NCBI GenBank assembly: GCA_019358985.1
Contig: JAHHIJ010000021.1
Coordinates: forward strand, 40,350-104,349
Origin: Tolypothrix brevis GSE-NOS-MK-07-07A
Lineage (GTDB): Bacteria > Cyanobacteriota > Cyanobacteriia > Cyanobacteriales > Nostocaceae
Length of the DNA stretch: 64,000 nucleotides
Reading direction: 5' to 3'
The notes under the pieces are model-generated. The model was not told the origin of the DNA, did not search any database, and saw only the letters and a program-made list of their open reading frames with translations. Every line of letters begins with the position of its first letter. Positions within the stretch are counted from its first letter, which is position 1. Shown piece by piece: positions 1 to 8,886 of this stretch. The position numbers were made by a program, and so were the translations under genes.

Positions 1-125
1 ATGATACGACAAATTTCCGTAGCTGCAAATCCTGAAGTGAGGAACTCGATTAAACTTTCTACCCCTTTTACAATCAGGTAGGGTGTAACGGTATGATATC
101 CTTCAGGAATAGGTTTAACTGACAT
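1..125 (-). CDS. PhnB-like VOC protein, N-terminal part only
   Basis: Only the first 41 residues lie in the window; the gene runs off the left edge. It reads MSVKPIPEGYHTVTPYL followed by IVKGVESLIEFL, the opening of PhnB-type proteins of the vicinal oxygen chelate (glyoxalase/bleomycin resistance) fold. The ATG is preceded by a good GGAGG ribosome site. The family has mostly unknown substrates, so no reaction is assigned. Confidence 0.7.
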   Translation of the reverse strand, partial: MSVKPIPEGYHTVTPYLIVKGVESLIEFLTSGFAATEICRI

Positions 126-251
126 AACTTTTGCCTCCGAAAACAAGAACAAATGTATTATAGTTCAAATTAACTACCTTAGCGATAATCTTAAAAATCT
201 GTATCAATAGGTGCGTAGTGATGCTCCAGGACGGTTGATCGAAAAGAATCA

Positions 252-911
252 TTACACATTCTCCCGCAACCTGTCGAGACCATCGAGAATCAACCCTAAC
301 CCAAACTCGAAATCATGCAAACCATCATAACGTCCCTCCATCACGTAATGGGTCAGTTGGTTCATATAGGGATAGCGATCGCTTGGAATAAAGGAAACAA
401 AATCTCTCGCTGCTTGGAAATACTCGTTTGGTTGCAAGGGAAAATTTAACTCTTGGAGGGTAAACCCGTAAATGTGACTATCCATAGCATTCCACGCATG
501 ATCAGCCATCTCGAAGGAAAAACCCGCTTCCCGCAGACATCCCAATGTTGCATCTACGTAGCGTAACATCGCCGAACCCACATTCATCCGCGACATCATC
601 GCCATTGTTGCCCAAGGGTGACGCAACAGTACCCTGTGAGCCGAAATTGCTCGTCGTCGCATGGCTGTTTTCCAGTCGCTCCCAATTTCGGGAACTTCAA
701 TTTCACCAACCACCATATCGACAATCCCATCCACAATATCGTCCTTATTGGCGACATGGTTGTATAGGGACATGGCTTTGACACCCAATTCCTGAGCAAG
801 TTTCCGCATGGAAAGCGCCTCAATCCCATCTCCGTCGGCAATGCGGAGTGCAGCAGCTAACACCCGTTCCCGACTTAAAGGAAATTGGGGTGATTTGTCG
901 ATTTCAGTCAT
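252..911 (-). CDS. TetR-family transcriptional regulator
   Basis: The product is about 219 residues. An N-terminal helix-turn-helix of TetR type is clear (LSMRKLAQELGVKAMSLYNH, then KDDIVDGIVD), followed by a helical ligand-binding domain of the TetR_C_1 type. I start it at the ATG giving MTEIDKSPQF because GGGAG lies just upstream; an in-frame start 42 bases further out lacks such a site. It is divergent from the oxidoreductase at 1037, and the shared intergenic region holds two identical palindromes that fit its operators. By family analogy it would repress the oxidoreductase, and perhaps itself, until a small ligand binds; the ligand is unknown. Confidence 0.85.
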   Translation of the reverse strand: MTEIDKSPQFPLSRERVLAAALRIADGDGIEALSMRKLAQELGVKAMSLYNHVANKDDIVDGIVDMVVGEIEVPEIGSDWKTAMRRRAISAHRVLLRHPWATMAMMSRMNVGSAMLRYVDATLGCLREAGFSFEMADHAWNAMDSHIYGFTLQELNFPLQPNEYFQAARDFVSFIPSDRYPYMNQLTHYVMEGRYDGLHDFEFGLGLILDGLDRLRENV

Positions 912-968
912 TTTGCTCCCATCTAGATATATCTTCAATAACCTATCGTCCATATTTTGCCATTTATC

Positions 969-1007
969 TTGACAAACTTACAGTGTAAGCTAGACTTACA
1001 GTGTAAG
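969..1007 (+). promoter_or_regulatory. Oxidoreductase promoter with two TetR-type operators
   Basis: TTGACA (969-974) and TAGACT (991-996) form a sigma70-like promoter with a 16-bp spacer facing the oxidoreductase. The 13-bp palindrome CTTACAGTGTAAG fills the spacer (977-989) and recurs exactly at 995-1007 over the -10 region and presumed start point. Centre spacing is 18 bp. Placement and symmetry suit repression by the adjacent TetR protein; binding itself is inferred. Confidence 0.7.
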
Positions 1008-1036
1008 CCAATATCATCACAAAGTCGAGGAAACCG

Positions 1037-2044
1037 ATGAAAGTAGCCAATCTAGCCACACCAAAAATGAGAGCGATCGCCCAAAGTGAGTATGGTTCTC
1101 CCGATATGCTGAAACAGGTGGAAGTCGAGCGTCCGGTTGTGTCGGAGAATGGTGTGCTGGTGCGAGTTTGTGCGACTGCCATCCATGCAGGTGACTGGCA
1201 TTTGATGCGAGGTACACCGTTTTTGATTCGCTTCATCTACGGAGGATTGCGAAAGCCTAAAATCAAAATCCTGGGTACTGATATGGCTGGGGAAGTAGCA
1301 GCAGTGGGTAAAAATGTCACCCTGTTCCAACCGGGAGATGGGGTGTTTGGAGATTTGTCGGGATGCGGTTTTGGAGCCTTTGCCGAATATGTCTGCGTTC
1401 CCGAACAAGCATTAGCCTTGAAACCTGTCAATTTGACCTTCGAGGAAGCTGCCACCGTTCCCGTCTCTGCCCTTGCTGCCCTCCAAGGGTTGCGGGATGT
1501 GGGGCAAATTCAGCTAGGGCAGAGGGTTTTGGTGAATGGGGCTGGTGGTGGCGTGGGTTCATTTGCCGTGCAGATTGCCAAGGTGTTGGGGGCTGAGGTG
1601 ACTGCTGTATGCAGTGGGAGCAAAGTAGAAATTGTGCGAGCGATCGGTGCGGATCGGGTTTTTGCACGCAATGTGATTAAATCCCAACTAAATAAAAATT
1701 ATTACGATGTGATACTCGATACCGCCGCCTACAATTCGATTTTTGACTATTTACCCTTATTAAAACCCCAAGGTCGCTATGTGTTGGTGGGTGGTTCCAC
1801 TGCTCGCTTGTTTGGGGTAATGTTTTTCGGTGCAGGGATTTCCAAATTCACCAATCGTCAGGTGAAGTGTTTGATTTCCCAGCCAAATCGGGAGGATTTA
1901 ATCGTTTTGAAAGATTGGCTGGAAGCTGGTAAGATTCGTCCCTATATCGATCGCAGTTATCCCTTGAGTGAAATTCCTGCGGCAATTCGGTATCTGGAGC
2001 AGGGTCAGGTAACAGGAAAAGTCGCCATTCGGGTTGTAGATTGA
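1037..2044 (+). CDS. Zinc-independent MDR-family NAD(P)H oxidoreductase
   Basis: A 335-residue medium-chain dehydrogenase/reductase of the quinone oxidoreductase type. It has the GroES-like N-terminal domain (ILGTDMAGEVAAVGKNV) and a Rossmann nucleotide-binding motif (VLVNGAGGGVGSFAVQIAK). The cysteine and histidine ligands of zinc alcohol dehydrogenases are absent, so it probably reduces quinones or enones with NAD(P)H in the cytosol. The start is supported by GAGGA upstream. It is divergent from a TetR regulator whose likely operators cover its promoter. Its last about 100 bases and downstream flank recur as a decayed copy near 10.6-10.8 kb. The exact substrate cannot be told. Confidence 0.85.
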   Translation: MKVANLATPKMRAIAQSEYGSPDMLKQVEVERPVVSENGVLVRVCATAIHAGDWHLMRGTPFLIRFIYGGLRKPKIKILGTDMAGEVAAVGKNVTLFQPGDGVFGDLSGCGFGAFAEYVCVPEQALALKPVNLTFEEAATVPVSALAALQGLRDVGQIQLGQRVLVNGAGGGVGSFAVQIAKVLGAEVTAVCSGSKVEIVRAIGADRVFARNVIKSQLNKNYYDVILDTAAYNSIFDYLPLLKPQGRYVLVGGSTARLFGVMFFGAGISKFTNRQVKCLISQPNREDLIVLKDWLEAGKIRPYIDRSYPLSEIPAAIRYLEQGQVTGKVAIRVVD

Positions 2045-2153
2045 TAGTAATGTTCGGCGATGGTACGGAAATTTCCTGATGAAATTCTTTTAATGTCCTT
2101 ATTTGGACGTTACATGAAAAATTTCTGGATATCCGCAATAAACAGAATGAAAA
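1948..2153 (+). repeat. Source copy of a segmental duplication
   Basis: The 3' end of the oxidoreductase gene plus about 110 bases beyond its stop is nearly repeated at 10616-10803. Shared stretches include TATCCCTTGAGTGAAATTCC and TTTCTGGATATCCGCAATAA. The second copy has lost the surrounding gene. Confidence 0.8.
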
Positions 2154-2266
2154 GATGGAGAAGGAGAAATGTCAGGAGGCTGGTTAGCTTATCCAATTCT
2201 CTCTGGATTAACAGTTTGCGACGTAGAAGCTAAAATATATTAAGCCTTATACGTTAGGTGTTGCAT

Positions 2267-2503
2267 ATGACTGAGCGACTTGAGCAGGCGATCGCCCGAT
2301 TGAAAACTTTACCGACCGACAAGCAGGACGCGATCGCGACCCTAATTTTAGAAGAACTCGAAGAAGAGCAACACTGGGATGAATCCTTTTCCCGCTCCCC
2401 AGATCTGCTTGCTAGACTGGCAACTCAAGCAATGGCAGAATACCGAGCAGGCAAAACTCAGGAATTAGACCCAGAAACAATGAAGCTGCGATCGCATATT
2501 TAA
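2267..2503 (+). CDS. Orphan type II antitoxin-like protein
   Basis: A 78-residue acidic helical protein starting MTERLEQAIARLKTLPTDKQ, then an ATLILEELEEEQHWDESF segment and an AGKTQELDP tail. This layout is typical of small cyanobacterial antitoxins encoded before RelE/ParE toxins. I prefer the ATG at 2267, which follows AGG, over in-frame GTG and TTG codons just upstream. No toxin gene follows: the stop is 17 bases before drmA debris, so the toxin has probably been lost. The toxin family it once neutralised is a guess. Confidence 0.65.
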   Translation: MTERLEQAIARLKTLPTDKQDAIATLILEELEEEQHWDESFSRSPDLLARLATQAMAEYRAGKTQELDPETMKLRSHI

Positions 2504-2520
2504 CTTATTGCGGTGATTCC

Positions 2521-3318
2521 TTGGGAAAATGTTTGTTTAGCAAAAAACAATCTTCCGGGGAAGGTTTACCCATCCTGGTTGTCGATGAGGAAATTTACCG
2601 TCGTTTACCCACACTCCTAATTGCCACCGTCGATAAATTCGCTCAAATGCCCTGGAAAGGAGAGATTCAAATGCTATTTGGACAGGTAGACGGTTATTGC
2701 GATCGCCACGGTTTTCGCTCCTCAGATATCGAAGACACCGACTCCCACAAGAAAAACGCCAATTTCCCCGCAGCGAAAACAGTTCCCTGTAATCCCCTGC
2801 GTCCACCCGATTTAATTATTCAAGATGAGTTGCACCTAATTAGTGGACCCTTGGGAACCCTAGTGGGACTCTACGAAACAGCCGTAGACCAATTATCCTC
2901 CTGGGAAGTAGACGGGAAAAAAATTCGCCCCAAAGTCATCGCTTCTACTGCAACCATCCGCCAAGCAGAAACCCAAATCCACAATTTATTTTTGCGGCAA
3001 GTACAGGTTTTTCCACCCCAAGGCTTGGATGTATCCGATAATTTTTTCTCCCGTCAGCGACAACCAGACGAAACGAATTTTGGACGCAGATATCTGGGGA
3101 TTTGTGCCACAGGAAGGCGGATGAAAGCTGCATTAATCCGGATTTATGTTGCTATCCTCGCTGCTTCCCAATACCTGTACGAAAATAAACAATATGGCGA
3201 TCGCGTTGACCCCTGGATGACCTTAGTTGGTTATTTTAACTCGATACTCGCTACGTCCACCTCAATTGCTCCAAAAGCCACAAAAAAGACCCAACAGCAA
3301 TCCCATCGCGGTTTCTAG
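2521..3318 (+). pseudogene. drmA: DISARM helicase DrmA, internal fragment
   Basis: The reading frame matches the middle of DrmA, the superfamily 2 helicase of the DISARM anti-phage system: LPTLLIATVDKFAQMPWKGE, a DELHLISGPLGTLVGLYE motif II region, an IASTATIR motif III and a terminal LVGYFNS. The N-terminal Walker A half is missing and homology stops at GYFNS near 3240; the remaining residues are out of frame, and drmB sequence begins a few bases later. DISARM normally pairs drmA, drmB and drmC with a methyltransferase. That order is kept here, but each gene is damaged and no methyltransferase is seen. The fragment cannot be a working helicase. Confidence 0.8.
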
Positions 3319-4056
3319 TGTCATGCGATCGCGGTCATTTAGATGATTTTCCTTGGTTGTATTTCGTACATCGTGGTAACACAGATTGTAAAGGACCTTT
3401 AAGGTTGGAGGAGTATGGTGTCTCTGGCTCTCCTTCCGATATTGTAGTTAAATGTGATACCTGCGGAAGCGAACGGCGATTGTCCGATGCCTTTGGTGAA
3501 GCTGGGAAAAAAAATATGCCCAGGTGTCGCGGTCGTCACCCTCACCTACGTGGATTTATGGTGTACAATCCGTTCCCTCGACCCAGATAAAGTAAAATTT
3601 CCTGGTGTGCGCTACATTTTGCTACATTCCTTTGCCCACGCCTTAATGCGGCAAATGACGTTGGAATGCGGTTATAATGCCGCCAGCTTAAAGGAGCGAA
3701 TTTACTCCAAACGACCGGAAGAAGAAGGTGGACCAATGGCAGGCATACTAATTTATACAGCCGCACCCGATAGCGAGGGTACATTGGGAGGATTAGTTAG
3801 CTTGGGCGAACCCAAAACCCTCTCCCACCACATCGACCAAGCATTAGAACAAATGCGGTTGTGTGCTTCCGACCCTTTATGTGCAGAGCATACCCCCTTT
3901 CAAGGTGCTACATCTCTGCATTGGGCAGCTTGTCATGCTTGCCTGTTTAGCCCGGAAACTTCTTGTGAACGCGGCAATAAATATCTCGATCGCGCTGTGT
4001 TGATTTCCACAGTATCGTCTGCTGATTTGGCGTTTTTTGCAGAGGAAAAAATGTGA
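3246..4056 (+). pseudogene. drmB: DISARM DUF1998 protein DrmB, deleted and frameshifted
   Basis: Two DrmB pieces lie in different frames. The first (about 3246-3590) carries IPSRFLVSCDRGHLDDFPW and a cysteine pair CDTCGSE, then CRGRHPHLRGF. The second (about 3590-4056) carries the DUF1998 core: GVRYILLHSFAHALMRQ, then cysteines in CASDPLCAEH and CHACLFSPETSCE. The region between these blocks in intact DrmB is missing, and the frame changes near 3560. DrmB is a putative zinc-binding partner of DrmA. Its stop overlaps the drmC start, so the original operon coupling is preserved although the product is dead. Confidence 0.8.
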
Positions 4057-4715
4057 GTTTCTTGCCACCAGTGTTATTATCTCAAATTCGTACCTGTGCC
4101 CAACAGCTTCCACCTCCTGTATTAGAAGTCGTGGTTAATTTGTTGGTATCTAGCCCAGCAAAATATTGTGATTTGACAGTGAAAGCATCAATCCTCAAAC
4201 AACTGCACAATCCTAGCTTTCGTCGTTTAGTAGCCGAATTATTAGAAATTTGGTGTCGGGAAGCCATTTATTTAGAAAGTCATGCGATCGCATCCGCATT
4301 ATCCACCGCAGCTTACTGTGCGATCGCAGCAAAAGATGAATTGTCAGTTGAGTTGGTGTGGACTGGTCCCACAAGTGAGGGAATGCTACTTCGCAGAACA
4401 GAACAGGTGTTGCTACAACTAATTCGTGAAGCACAACGGGAAATAATTCTTGTTAGTTTTGCCGTTTACAAGATTCCAGAGATTGCCAAAGCCCTATCAG
4501 CAGCAATTAAACAAGGAATCACCCTGGGAATTATTGCCGAAACCCCCGAATCTAGCGAGGGTAAAATTCCTTTTGGGGTAACTACAACATTGGGTACAGA
4601 AATTATCCAACAAGCGCAAATCTTTATCTGGCAACGCAGCAAACGTCCCACAGATGCAGAAGGAAGATATGGTTCCCTACATGCCAAATGCGCGATCGCA
4701 GCCGAGGGAGGTTGA
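4053..4715 (+). pseudogene. drmC: DISARM phospholipase D-fold protein DrmC, C-terminally truncated
   Basis: A GTG start overlaps the drmB stop (ATGTGA) and follows AGAGGA. The 220 residues match DrmC: an N-terminal helical region, then LVWTGPTSEGMLLRRTEQV and a phospholipase D fold with the start of the catalytic HxK motif, LHAKCAIA. The frame ends a few residues after this histidine, so the rest of the PLD active site is lost. Downstream sequence is unrelated and contains a 41-bp dispersed repeat. In characterised DISARM the PLD protein is a member of the core triplet but is not always essential. Confidence 0.75.
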
Positions 4716-4759
4716 GCAAGTATTAAAGGGATTGAGAACGCACAAGCAGGCTGTATATT

Positions 4760-4800
4760 GCGATCGCCATAACACAATCATTAAACACAGCTTTATTCAA
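4760..4800 (+). repeat. 41-bp dispersed repeat, copy 1
   Basis: This 41-bp stretch, GCGATCGCC at its left and GCTTTATTCAA at its right, recurs without mismatch at 52291-52331. Copy 1 lies just past the broken end of drmC, copy 2 just before a truncated toxin gene, so it may mark deletion or insertion endpoints. Confidence 0.85.
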
Positions 4801-4814
4801 CCAAGCGATCGCGC

Positions 4815-5153
4815 TTATGCTACTGCGAAACCTGTATGTTGACGAATTTTGGGATGGCGAAAACCCAGAACAATATCTTCCTTTGGGATACCTGCTTCCA
4901 TCAAATCATTCGCTACTCCTTCTTCCGTATCATCATACTGAATCCACACTTTGTCATTGGTTAGACTGATGTGTATGGGGGTCGCATGAAGATATTGATC
5001 GCTACTCCAGCCGATATCTAAAACTAAATATTGTCCGCGATCGTCATCAAATAGCACCTGAGATTGATAATCATCAGGAAGAGTTTTGCGATCGTCCGCA
5101 TGACTTTGGAGAACGCTTTTAATGATTTTTCGATATTTCAATTGGGTATCCAT
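4815..5153 (-). CDS. xisI: XisI-like protein
   Basis: A 112-residue XisI family protein. The family signature is clear: an N-terminal helix (YRKIIKSVLQSHAD), FDDDRGQYLVLDIGW, HISLTNDKVWIQYDDTEEG and the C-terminal IVLGFRHPKIRQHTGFAVA. XisI was named as a factor needed for excision of the fdxN element in Anabaena, but homologues are abundant where no such element exists. It overlaps the end of xisH by 16 bases, so the two are translationally coupled. Biochemical activity is not established. Related pairs or parts occur at 19.2, 45.3 and 46.3 kb. Confidence 0.9.
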   Translation of the reverse strand: MDTQLKYRKIIKSVLQSHADDRKTLPDDYQSQVLFDDDRGQYLVLDIGWSSDQYLHATPIHISLTNDKVWIQYDDTEEGVANDLMEAGIPKEDIVLGFRHPKIRQHTGFAVA

Positions 5154-5557
5154 CGTACAATTGCCTCTCTTTCATCATCAAATACAACTAATTTGACAAC
5201 TTGATTCTTGAGCAGGATTTGACCTAATTCTATTGTAAACACACTATTAAAAGTGATTTGAGAAACAGCCAGGTATAAAATACGCTTATCGTCCATCTCA
5301 TCTAGAATCTGGCGATAAAGAACGTACTGTCCCAAAGCTTGCTCTAAATCTTTTACGTCAGACTGCCCTATGAAACTCTTCACTTCAACCACGATTTTTC
5401 GAGTTGCGGTTTCGGCACTAATCAGACGCTCTGCCCCTAAGTCGGCAGATAAGCGCTTTTTGCCGATTTTCAGAGGAAATGGATCGTGAGTGATTGTCCA
5501 CCCGTCTCTCTGCAATGCCCGTTTCACTGTATCGTGATAGATATCTCTTGTGGACAT
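5138..5557 (-). CDS. xisH: XisH-like putative PD-(D/E)XK protein
   Basis: A 139-residue XisH family protein: RDIYHDTVKRALQRDGWTIT, SADLGAERLISAE, KIVVEVKSFIG, then ALGQYVLYRQIL and VVFDDEREAIVRWI. The aspartate in ADLGAE and the E-x-K in VEVKSF have the spacing of the PD-(D/E)XK nuclease fold, which gives a nuclease-like reading, but cleavage is not shown. It is the first gene of a two-gene unit with xisI and is complete. The close gene pair recalls toxin-antitoxin layouts. Confidence 0.9.
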   Translation of the reverse strand: MSTRDIYHDTVKRALQRDGWTITHDPFPLKIGKKRLSADLGAERLISAETATRKIVVEVKSFIGQSDVKDLEQALGQYVLYRQILDEMDDKRILYLAVSQITFNSVFTIELGQILLKNQVVKLVVFDDEREAIVRWIPN

Positions 5558-5579
5558 TCGGAGCGTATGGTGAACAATT

Positions 5580-5975
5580 ATGAGTTCAAATCAGCAGTTT
5601 CTGCAAAATTTGTACGAAGCCTTCAACAAAGGCGAGATTGAAACAATCATTTCGGTGATGCACCCGGACGTGAAATGGGCGAACGGGGTGGAAGGCGGTT
5701 TTGTTTATGGACGCGATGCGGTGCGCGAGTACTGGACTAATCAATATAAGGTTATTCAAGTGCAGCTTGAAACCTTAAAATTCGAGACGGATGAAAACAA
5801 TCGAAATGTCGTTACCGTTCATCAAATCGTCAGAGATTTGCAAGGCAATTTGCTTGCGGATGCAACAATTCAGCAAATCTTTACCATTGAGAATAGTTTG
5901 ATTAGTCTTTATGAAATTGGCGAAACCGAAACAATCCAAGAGATGATTCAAAAGACGAGAACTCCCAATGAATAA
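5580..5975 (+). CDS. NTF2/SnoaL-like fold protein
   Basis: A 131-residue protein beginning MSSNQQFLQNLYEAFNKGEI, followed by MHPDVKWANGVEGGFVYGRD and AVREYWTNQY. This is the cone-shaped NTF2/ketosteroid isomerase-like fold used by many small enzymes and ligand-binding proteins. No catalytic set can be assigned. It starts 22 bases after the divergent xisH and may be the first of the small, unrelated cassette-like genes running to 12 kb. Confidence 0.75.
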   Translation: MSSNQQFLQNLYEAFNKGEIETIISVMHPDVKWANGVEGGFVYGRDAVREYWTNQYKVIQVQLETLKFETDENNRNVVTVHQIVRDLQGNLLADATIQQIFTIENSLISLYEIGETETIQEMIQKTRTPNE

Positions 5976-6089
5976 TTGGGAAGGCAGTTACAATTCGAGC
6001 CGTTGCTTTTACCGATCGCAATAGACATCTCCAAAATAGAACCATTCTATGGTAAAAGGGTATAAAATCATCTTTTTTACCACAAAAAT

Positions 6090-6622
6090 ATGAGTGACAT
6101 GTTAAGTTATATTCAAAACAACCCTCAAGAAACACAGCGGTTAGTAGGTGTAAAGTATGACCAACTTGAGCAACTAATAAAACAGGCGATCGCCTTAGAT
6201 ACCGAAAAGCAACAAAACAAAGTCATACATTTAAAAATCAAATTACTGTTTTACCTGATGGGAGAGATATTGTTGATATAATTGCGGGAGAGCCAGGACC
6301 TAAAAGTGACATAGCTTTATTTCGTCAAGGTCAGAAAGACTTTGAAACCAATCAAAAATTTCAAGGAGATAAAGGTTATGTCGGAGAGCCATCAATTAAA
6401 ACTCCTAGGAAAAAATTGAAAAAAGGAGAATTAAGCGAATCACAAAAAAAGAAAAATAAACAAATGGCTTCCGACAGAATATTTGTCGAGCATTTAATTC
6501 GGATATTAAAAATATTTAGAGTTGCGTCTGAAAGATTTAGATTAAATCCAACTAAATACAAACAAATAATTATGACGATATGTGGACTTGTAAGACTCCG
6601 AATAGGAGCCTTAGTCTTATAA
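6090..6622 (+). pseudogene. IS5-like DDE transposase relic
   Basis: The first 42 codons (MSDMLSYIQNNPQETQRLVG, then KYDQLEQLIKQAIAL) match the N-terminus of a cyanobacterial IS5/HARBI1-type transposase. After about 6215 the frame changes and the sequence jumps to the C-terminal half: NQITVLPDGRDIVDIIAGEPG, DKGYVGE and IFVEHLIRILKIFRVASER, ending MTICGLVRLRIGALVL. The middle, with the first catalytic acidic residues, is deleted. Terminal inverted repeats were not found. The element is dead. Confidence 0.8.
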
Positions 6623-7145
6623 ATACATGATAGGCAATTTTCACCTCATTAAAATGGGCGTGCATCGATACTTATTTTGATCTTATTATCAACAGTAACT
6701 GTCTCAAAGCCTTATTTTGTCGTTCAGCGTGGCTGATATTTGCAATTGGCGATCGCGAGGGTGAAAGCCAGTCATAGAAAGGTATTCGCATTTTTCGGAG
6801 ATGTCCATTTCATGTCTTGGAATTTGATGGTAGTGGCAGATTGCATCAGGACGGCAAATTGAGCGCACAAGCGATCGCACAACCGCTAGAACTGATCACA
6901 ACAGGCGATTTGATTTGAACATATGGCGGCTTTGAACCTCGTTTACCGATTCCAGCACTTTACCAACAGGTTGCAGAAGAGTATGATTTCATTGGTGTCA
7001 CTGCCGAGAGAAGTATTCACTGTGACTTTCTCAGAAGCCTCCTCATTAACTACGATCACAATCATCAAAATGGAACCCATCGAGAAATGTTCAGGGTGAA
7101 ATCCTGTTGCGCTATATTGTTGCGGTAGAGATGTGAATCCTCAAC
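6623..7145. other. Gene-free stretch with coding debris
   Basis: No intact reading frame is present. The plus strand from about 6900 to 7080 has a protein-like fragment (GGFEPRLPIPALYQQVAEEY) interrupted by a stop. I do not recognise its parent, and there is no clear promoter or attC-like palindrome. Confidence 0.4.
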
Positions 7146-8021
7146 ATGAATGAACACAGCGTATGGCGAATTTCCTTGGCTCACAAAATAGCTCCCGCTT
7201 TCACTACTAATCTCAAAGTTGAAGCGTGTTTTGTGTTTGGCTCGGCAGTATTAGGGATTTCAGACCAATATTCTGACCTTGAATTGGCGTTTATCTGGTC
7301 AAAACTACCTTCTGCCGAAGAATTACAAGTCAAAGCGCAGAGTGTTGGTGTCACAGGGTGGGAAATTGAGCCGCGTGGGGAAGCAACACAGGGGTGGTTG
7401 GAGCAGTTCTATCTGTCTGGTATGAAAGTTGAAGCAGGTCATTGGGCGCGAGATACAATCGACAACATCGTGATTGATGTTATTGAGCGTTACGATGTGT
7501 CGCAAAACGGACTTGTGTTTGACAAGCAAGTGATCGCATTTCATCTTCAACGCGCAGTGGTTCTTCAGGGTGAAGACATCATTAAACAATGGCAAACTCA
7601 GCTTTCTCCTTATCCTGAAGAACTTGCAGTTGCAATGGTTCAAAAGCATCTGAAGTTCCGCCCGTTTGATGGTCAACACATCTTGACCGATCGCCTTGAG
7701 ATTCCGATGTTATACGAGAACAAGTGCGCCATTGTGCGAAGGCTGCTCAACATACTGTTCGGGCTGAACCGCATTTATCATCCCGGCTTCAAGTGGACAC
7801 GCTACTGGGCTGAAGAAATGAGCATCAAACCGTCTAGTTTTTTCAATCGGCTAGAGCGTGTTTTTCAAGCTGATGCTGTAAGCGGAATTTATGAGCTACG
7901 CCAACTTGTTGAGGAAGTTTTCGATCTTGTGGAAAGGACATTACCCCAAGTTGATCTCAAGCAGCAGCGCGAGATATTCGATCGGACTTACCCCAGGTGG
8001 AAGTTACCCGTTGATGATTGA
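7146..8021 (+). CDS. Polymerase-beta-fold nucleotidyltransferase
   Basis: A 291-residue protein. The N-terminal half carries the minimal nucleotidyltransferase signature, a GSAVLG turn followed by DQYSDLELAFIW, that is GS then D-x-E after about ten residues. A third carboxylate may be the aspartate in NIVIDVIERYD. The C-terminal half is helical (KCAIVRRLLNILFGLNRIY). The arrangement resembles DUF4037-type proteins and small-molecule-modifying transferases such as aminoglycoside or lincosamide nucleotidyltransferases, but the substrate is unknown. An attC-like palindrome begins 21 bases after the stop, as expected for an integron cassette gene. Confidence 0.7.
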   Translation: MNEHSVWRISLAHKIAPAFTTNLKVEACFVFGSAVLGISDQYSDLELAFIWSKLPSAEELQVKAQSVGVTGWEIEPRGEATQGWLEQFYLSGMKVEAGHWARDTIDNIVIDVIERYDVSQNGLVFDKQVIAFHLQRAVVLQGEDIIKQWQTQLSPYPEELAVAMVQKHLKFRPFDGQHILTDRLEIPMLYENKCAIVRRLLNILFGLNRIYHPGFKWTRYWAEEMSIKPSSFFNRLERVFQADAVSGIYELRQLVEEVFDLVERTLPQVDLKQQREIFDRTYPRWKLPVDD

Positions 8022-8042
8022 ACTTCAAGCTCTCAATAAACA

Positions 8043-8130
8043 GGCTAACAACGCCCATGCACACCGACCGCCGAAAAGTGATCGGTAGGATGCAGAGGTC
8101 ATCTGGTGCCGCTGATTTGAGTCGTTATGT
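8043..8130 (+). other. attC-like recombination site A
   Basis: An 88-bp imperfect palindrome. The left arm starts GGCTAAC then AACGCCCATGCACACCGACC; the right arm ends GCTGATTTGAGTC then GTTATGT. The outer heptamers match the attC boxes RYYYAAC and GTTRRRY at 6 of 7 positions each. It lies directly after the nucleotidyltransferase stop. Two other sites of almost the same length occur at 8887 and 12121. Confidence 0.55.
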
Positions 8131-8260
8131 CGCTCCAGCTAGCGGTAGGAATGCGATCGCTTCCATAAGCCGTGTAATTGTGATTTCTTGGCTATTTTTT
8201 TGTCTCGCTATACTCAGAAAGGCTTGTACTACAGGCGGTAAGGGGATTGATCGATGGGCA

Positions 8261-8347
8261 GATGTACTTCATAAAGGTAGAATCTGTTGTAGTTGATTTT
8301 TTGGGTGCCCCTCTTGACACTGACGCAGCGTGAGGCTCTTACGATGG
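8261..8347 (+). repeat. Promoter-bearing repeat, copy 1
   Basis: From GATGTACTTCATAAAGGTAG to ACGATGG this 87-bp segment is almost identical to 10017-10102. It includes a MerR-type promoter (8314-8344). Here it leads into a truncated beta-lactamase, in the other copy into a truncated WG-repeat gene. Confidence 0.85.
8314..8344 (+). promoter_or_regulatory. MerR-type promoter with 19-bp spacer
   Basis: TTGACA (8314-8319) and TTACGA (8339-8344) are 19 bp apart, too far for ordinary sigma70 use but typical of promoters activated by MerR-family proteins. The spacer holds the near-palindrome CTGACGCAGCGTGAG. No MerR gene is in the window. Confidence 0.5.
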
Positions 8348-8360
8348 ATGCATTCACAGA

Positions 8361-8819
8361 TTGAGATTGTCTCAGTATTTGCAGAATCTGGGTATGAAAG
8401 ATATCGTTGTAGCTAACACAGAGAAGGAGTTATTACGAGATAAAGCCGTTCAGTATCGCAACTATGCAACACCTGATGCCACTATCATTTTATTGCGTGC
8501 ATTCCATGAAGGACGAGGGCTTTCAGAATCTAGTCAAGCCTTGTTGCGGCGCTTGATGACAGAGACACCTACAGGTTTAAAGCGCATTAAAGGCATATTG
8601 CCTAAAGGAACAGTGGTCGTGCATAAAACTGGTACATCAAGTACTGTCGATGTCGATGGGGTGGCGGCTGCAACCAATGATGTAGGACTCGTGACGTTGC
8701 CGAATGGAAACCATTTAGCGATCGCAGTTTTCGTATCCGATGCTAAAGCTGATATGGCAACTCGTGAAGCAGCGATCGCAAAGATATCGAGAGCGGTGTG
8801 GGATGAATGGAGCAAATAA
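8361..8819 (+). pseudogene. Class A beta-lactamase, C-terminal half
   Basis: The 152 residues match the C-terminal part of a class A beta-lactamase: LGMKDIVVANTEKEL, YRNYATPDATIILLRAFHEG, the conserved HKTGTS triad (KTG box) and NDVGLVTLPNGNHLAIAVFV, ending ISRAVWDEW. The N-terminal half, with the catalytic serine SxxK and the SDN loop, is missing, so it cannot hydrolyse beta-lactams. The truncated 5' end lies right after a MerR-type promoter repeat, which suggests the deletion fused them. An attC-like site begins 67 bases after the stop. Confidence 0.85.
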
Positions 8820-8886
8820 GCATAAAATAGAACTGTGATGAATTGGCAAGGATGAATTGACAAGTGCGAGGCAGTTTGAAGCCGCT

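Noticed and set aside
4815..5557. An fdxN-type excision element
   Set aside because: Only XisH/XisI-like genes are present; there is no xisF recombinase, no nif genes and no matching direct repeats.
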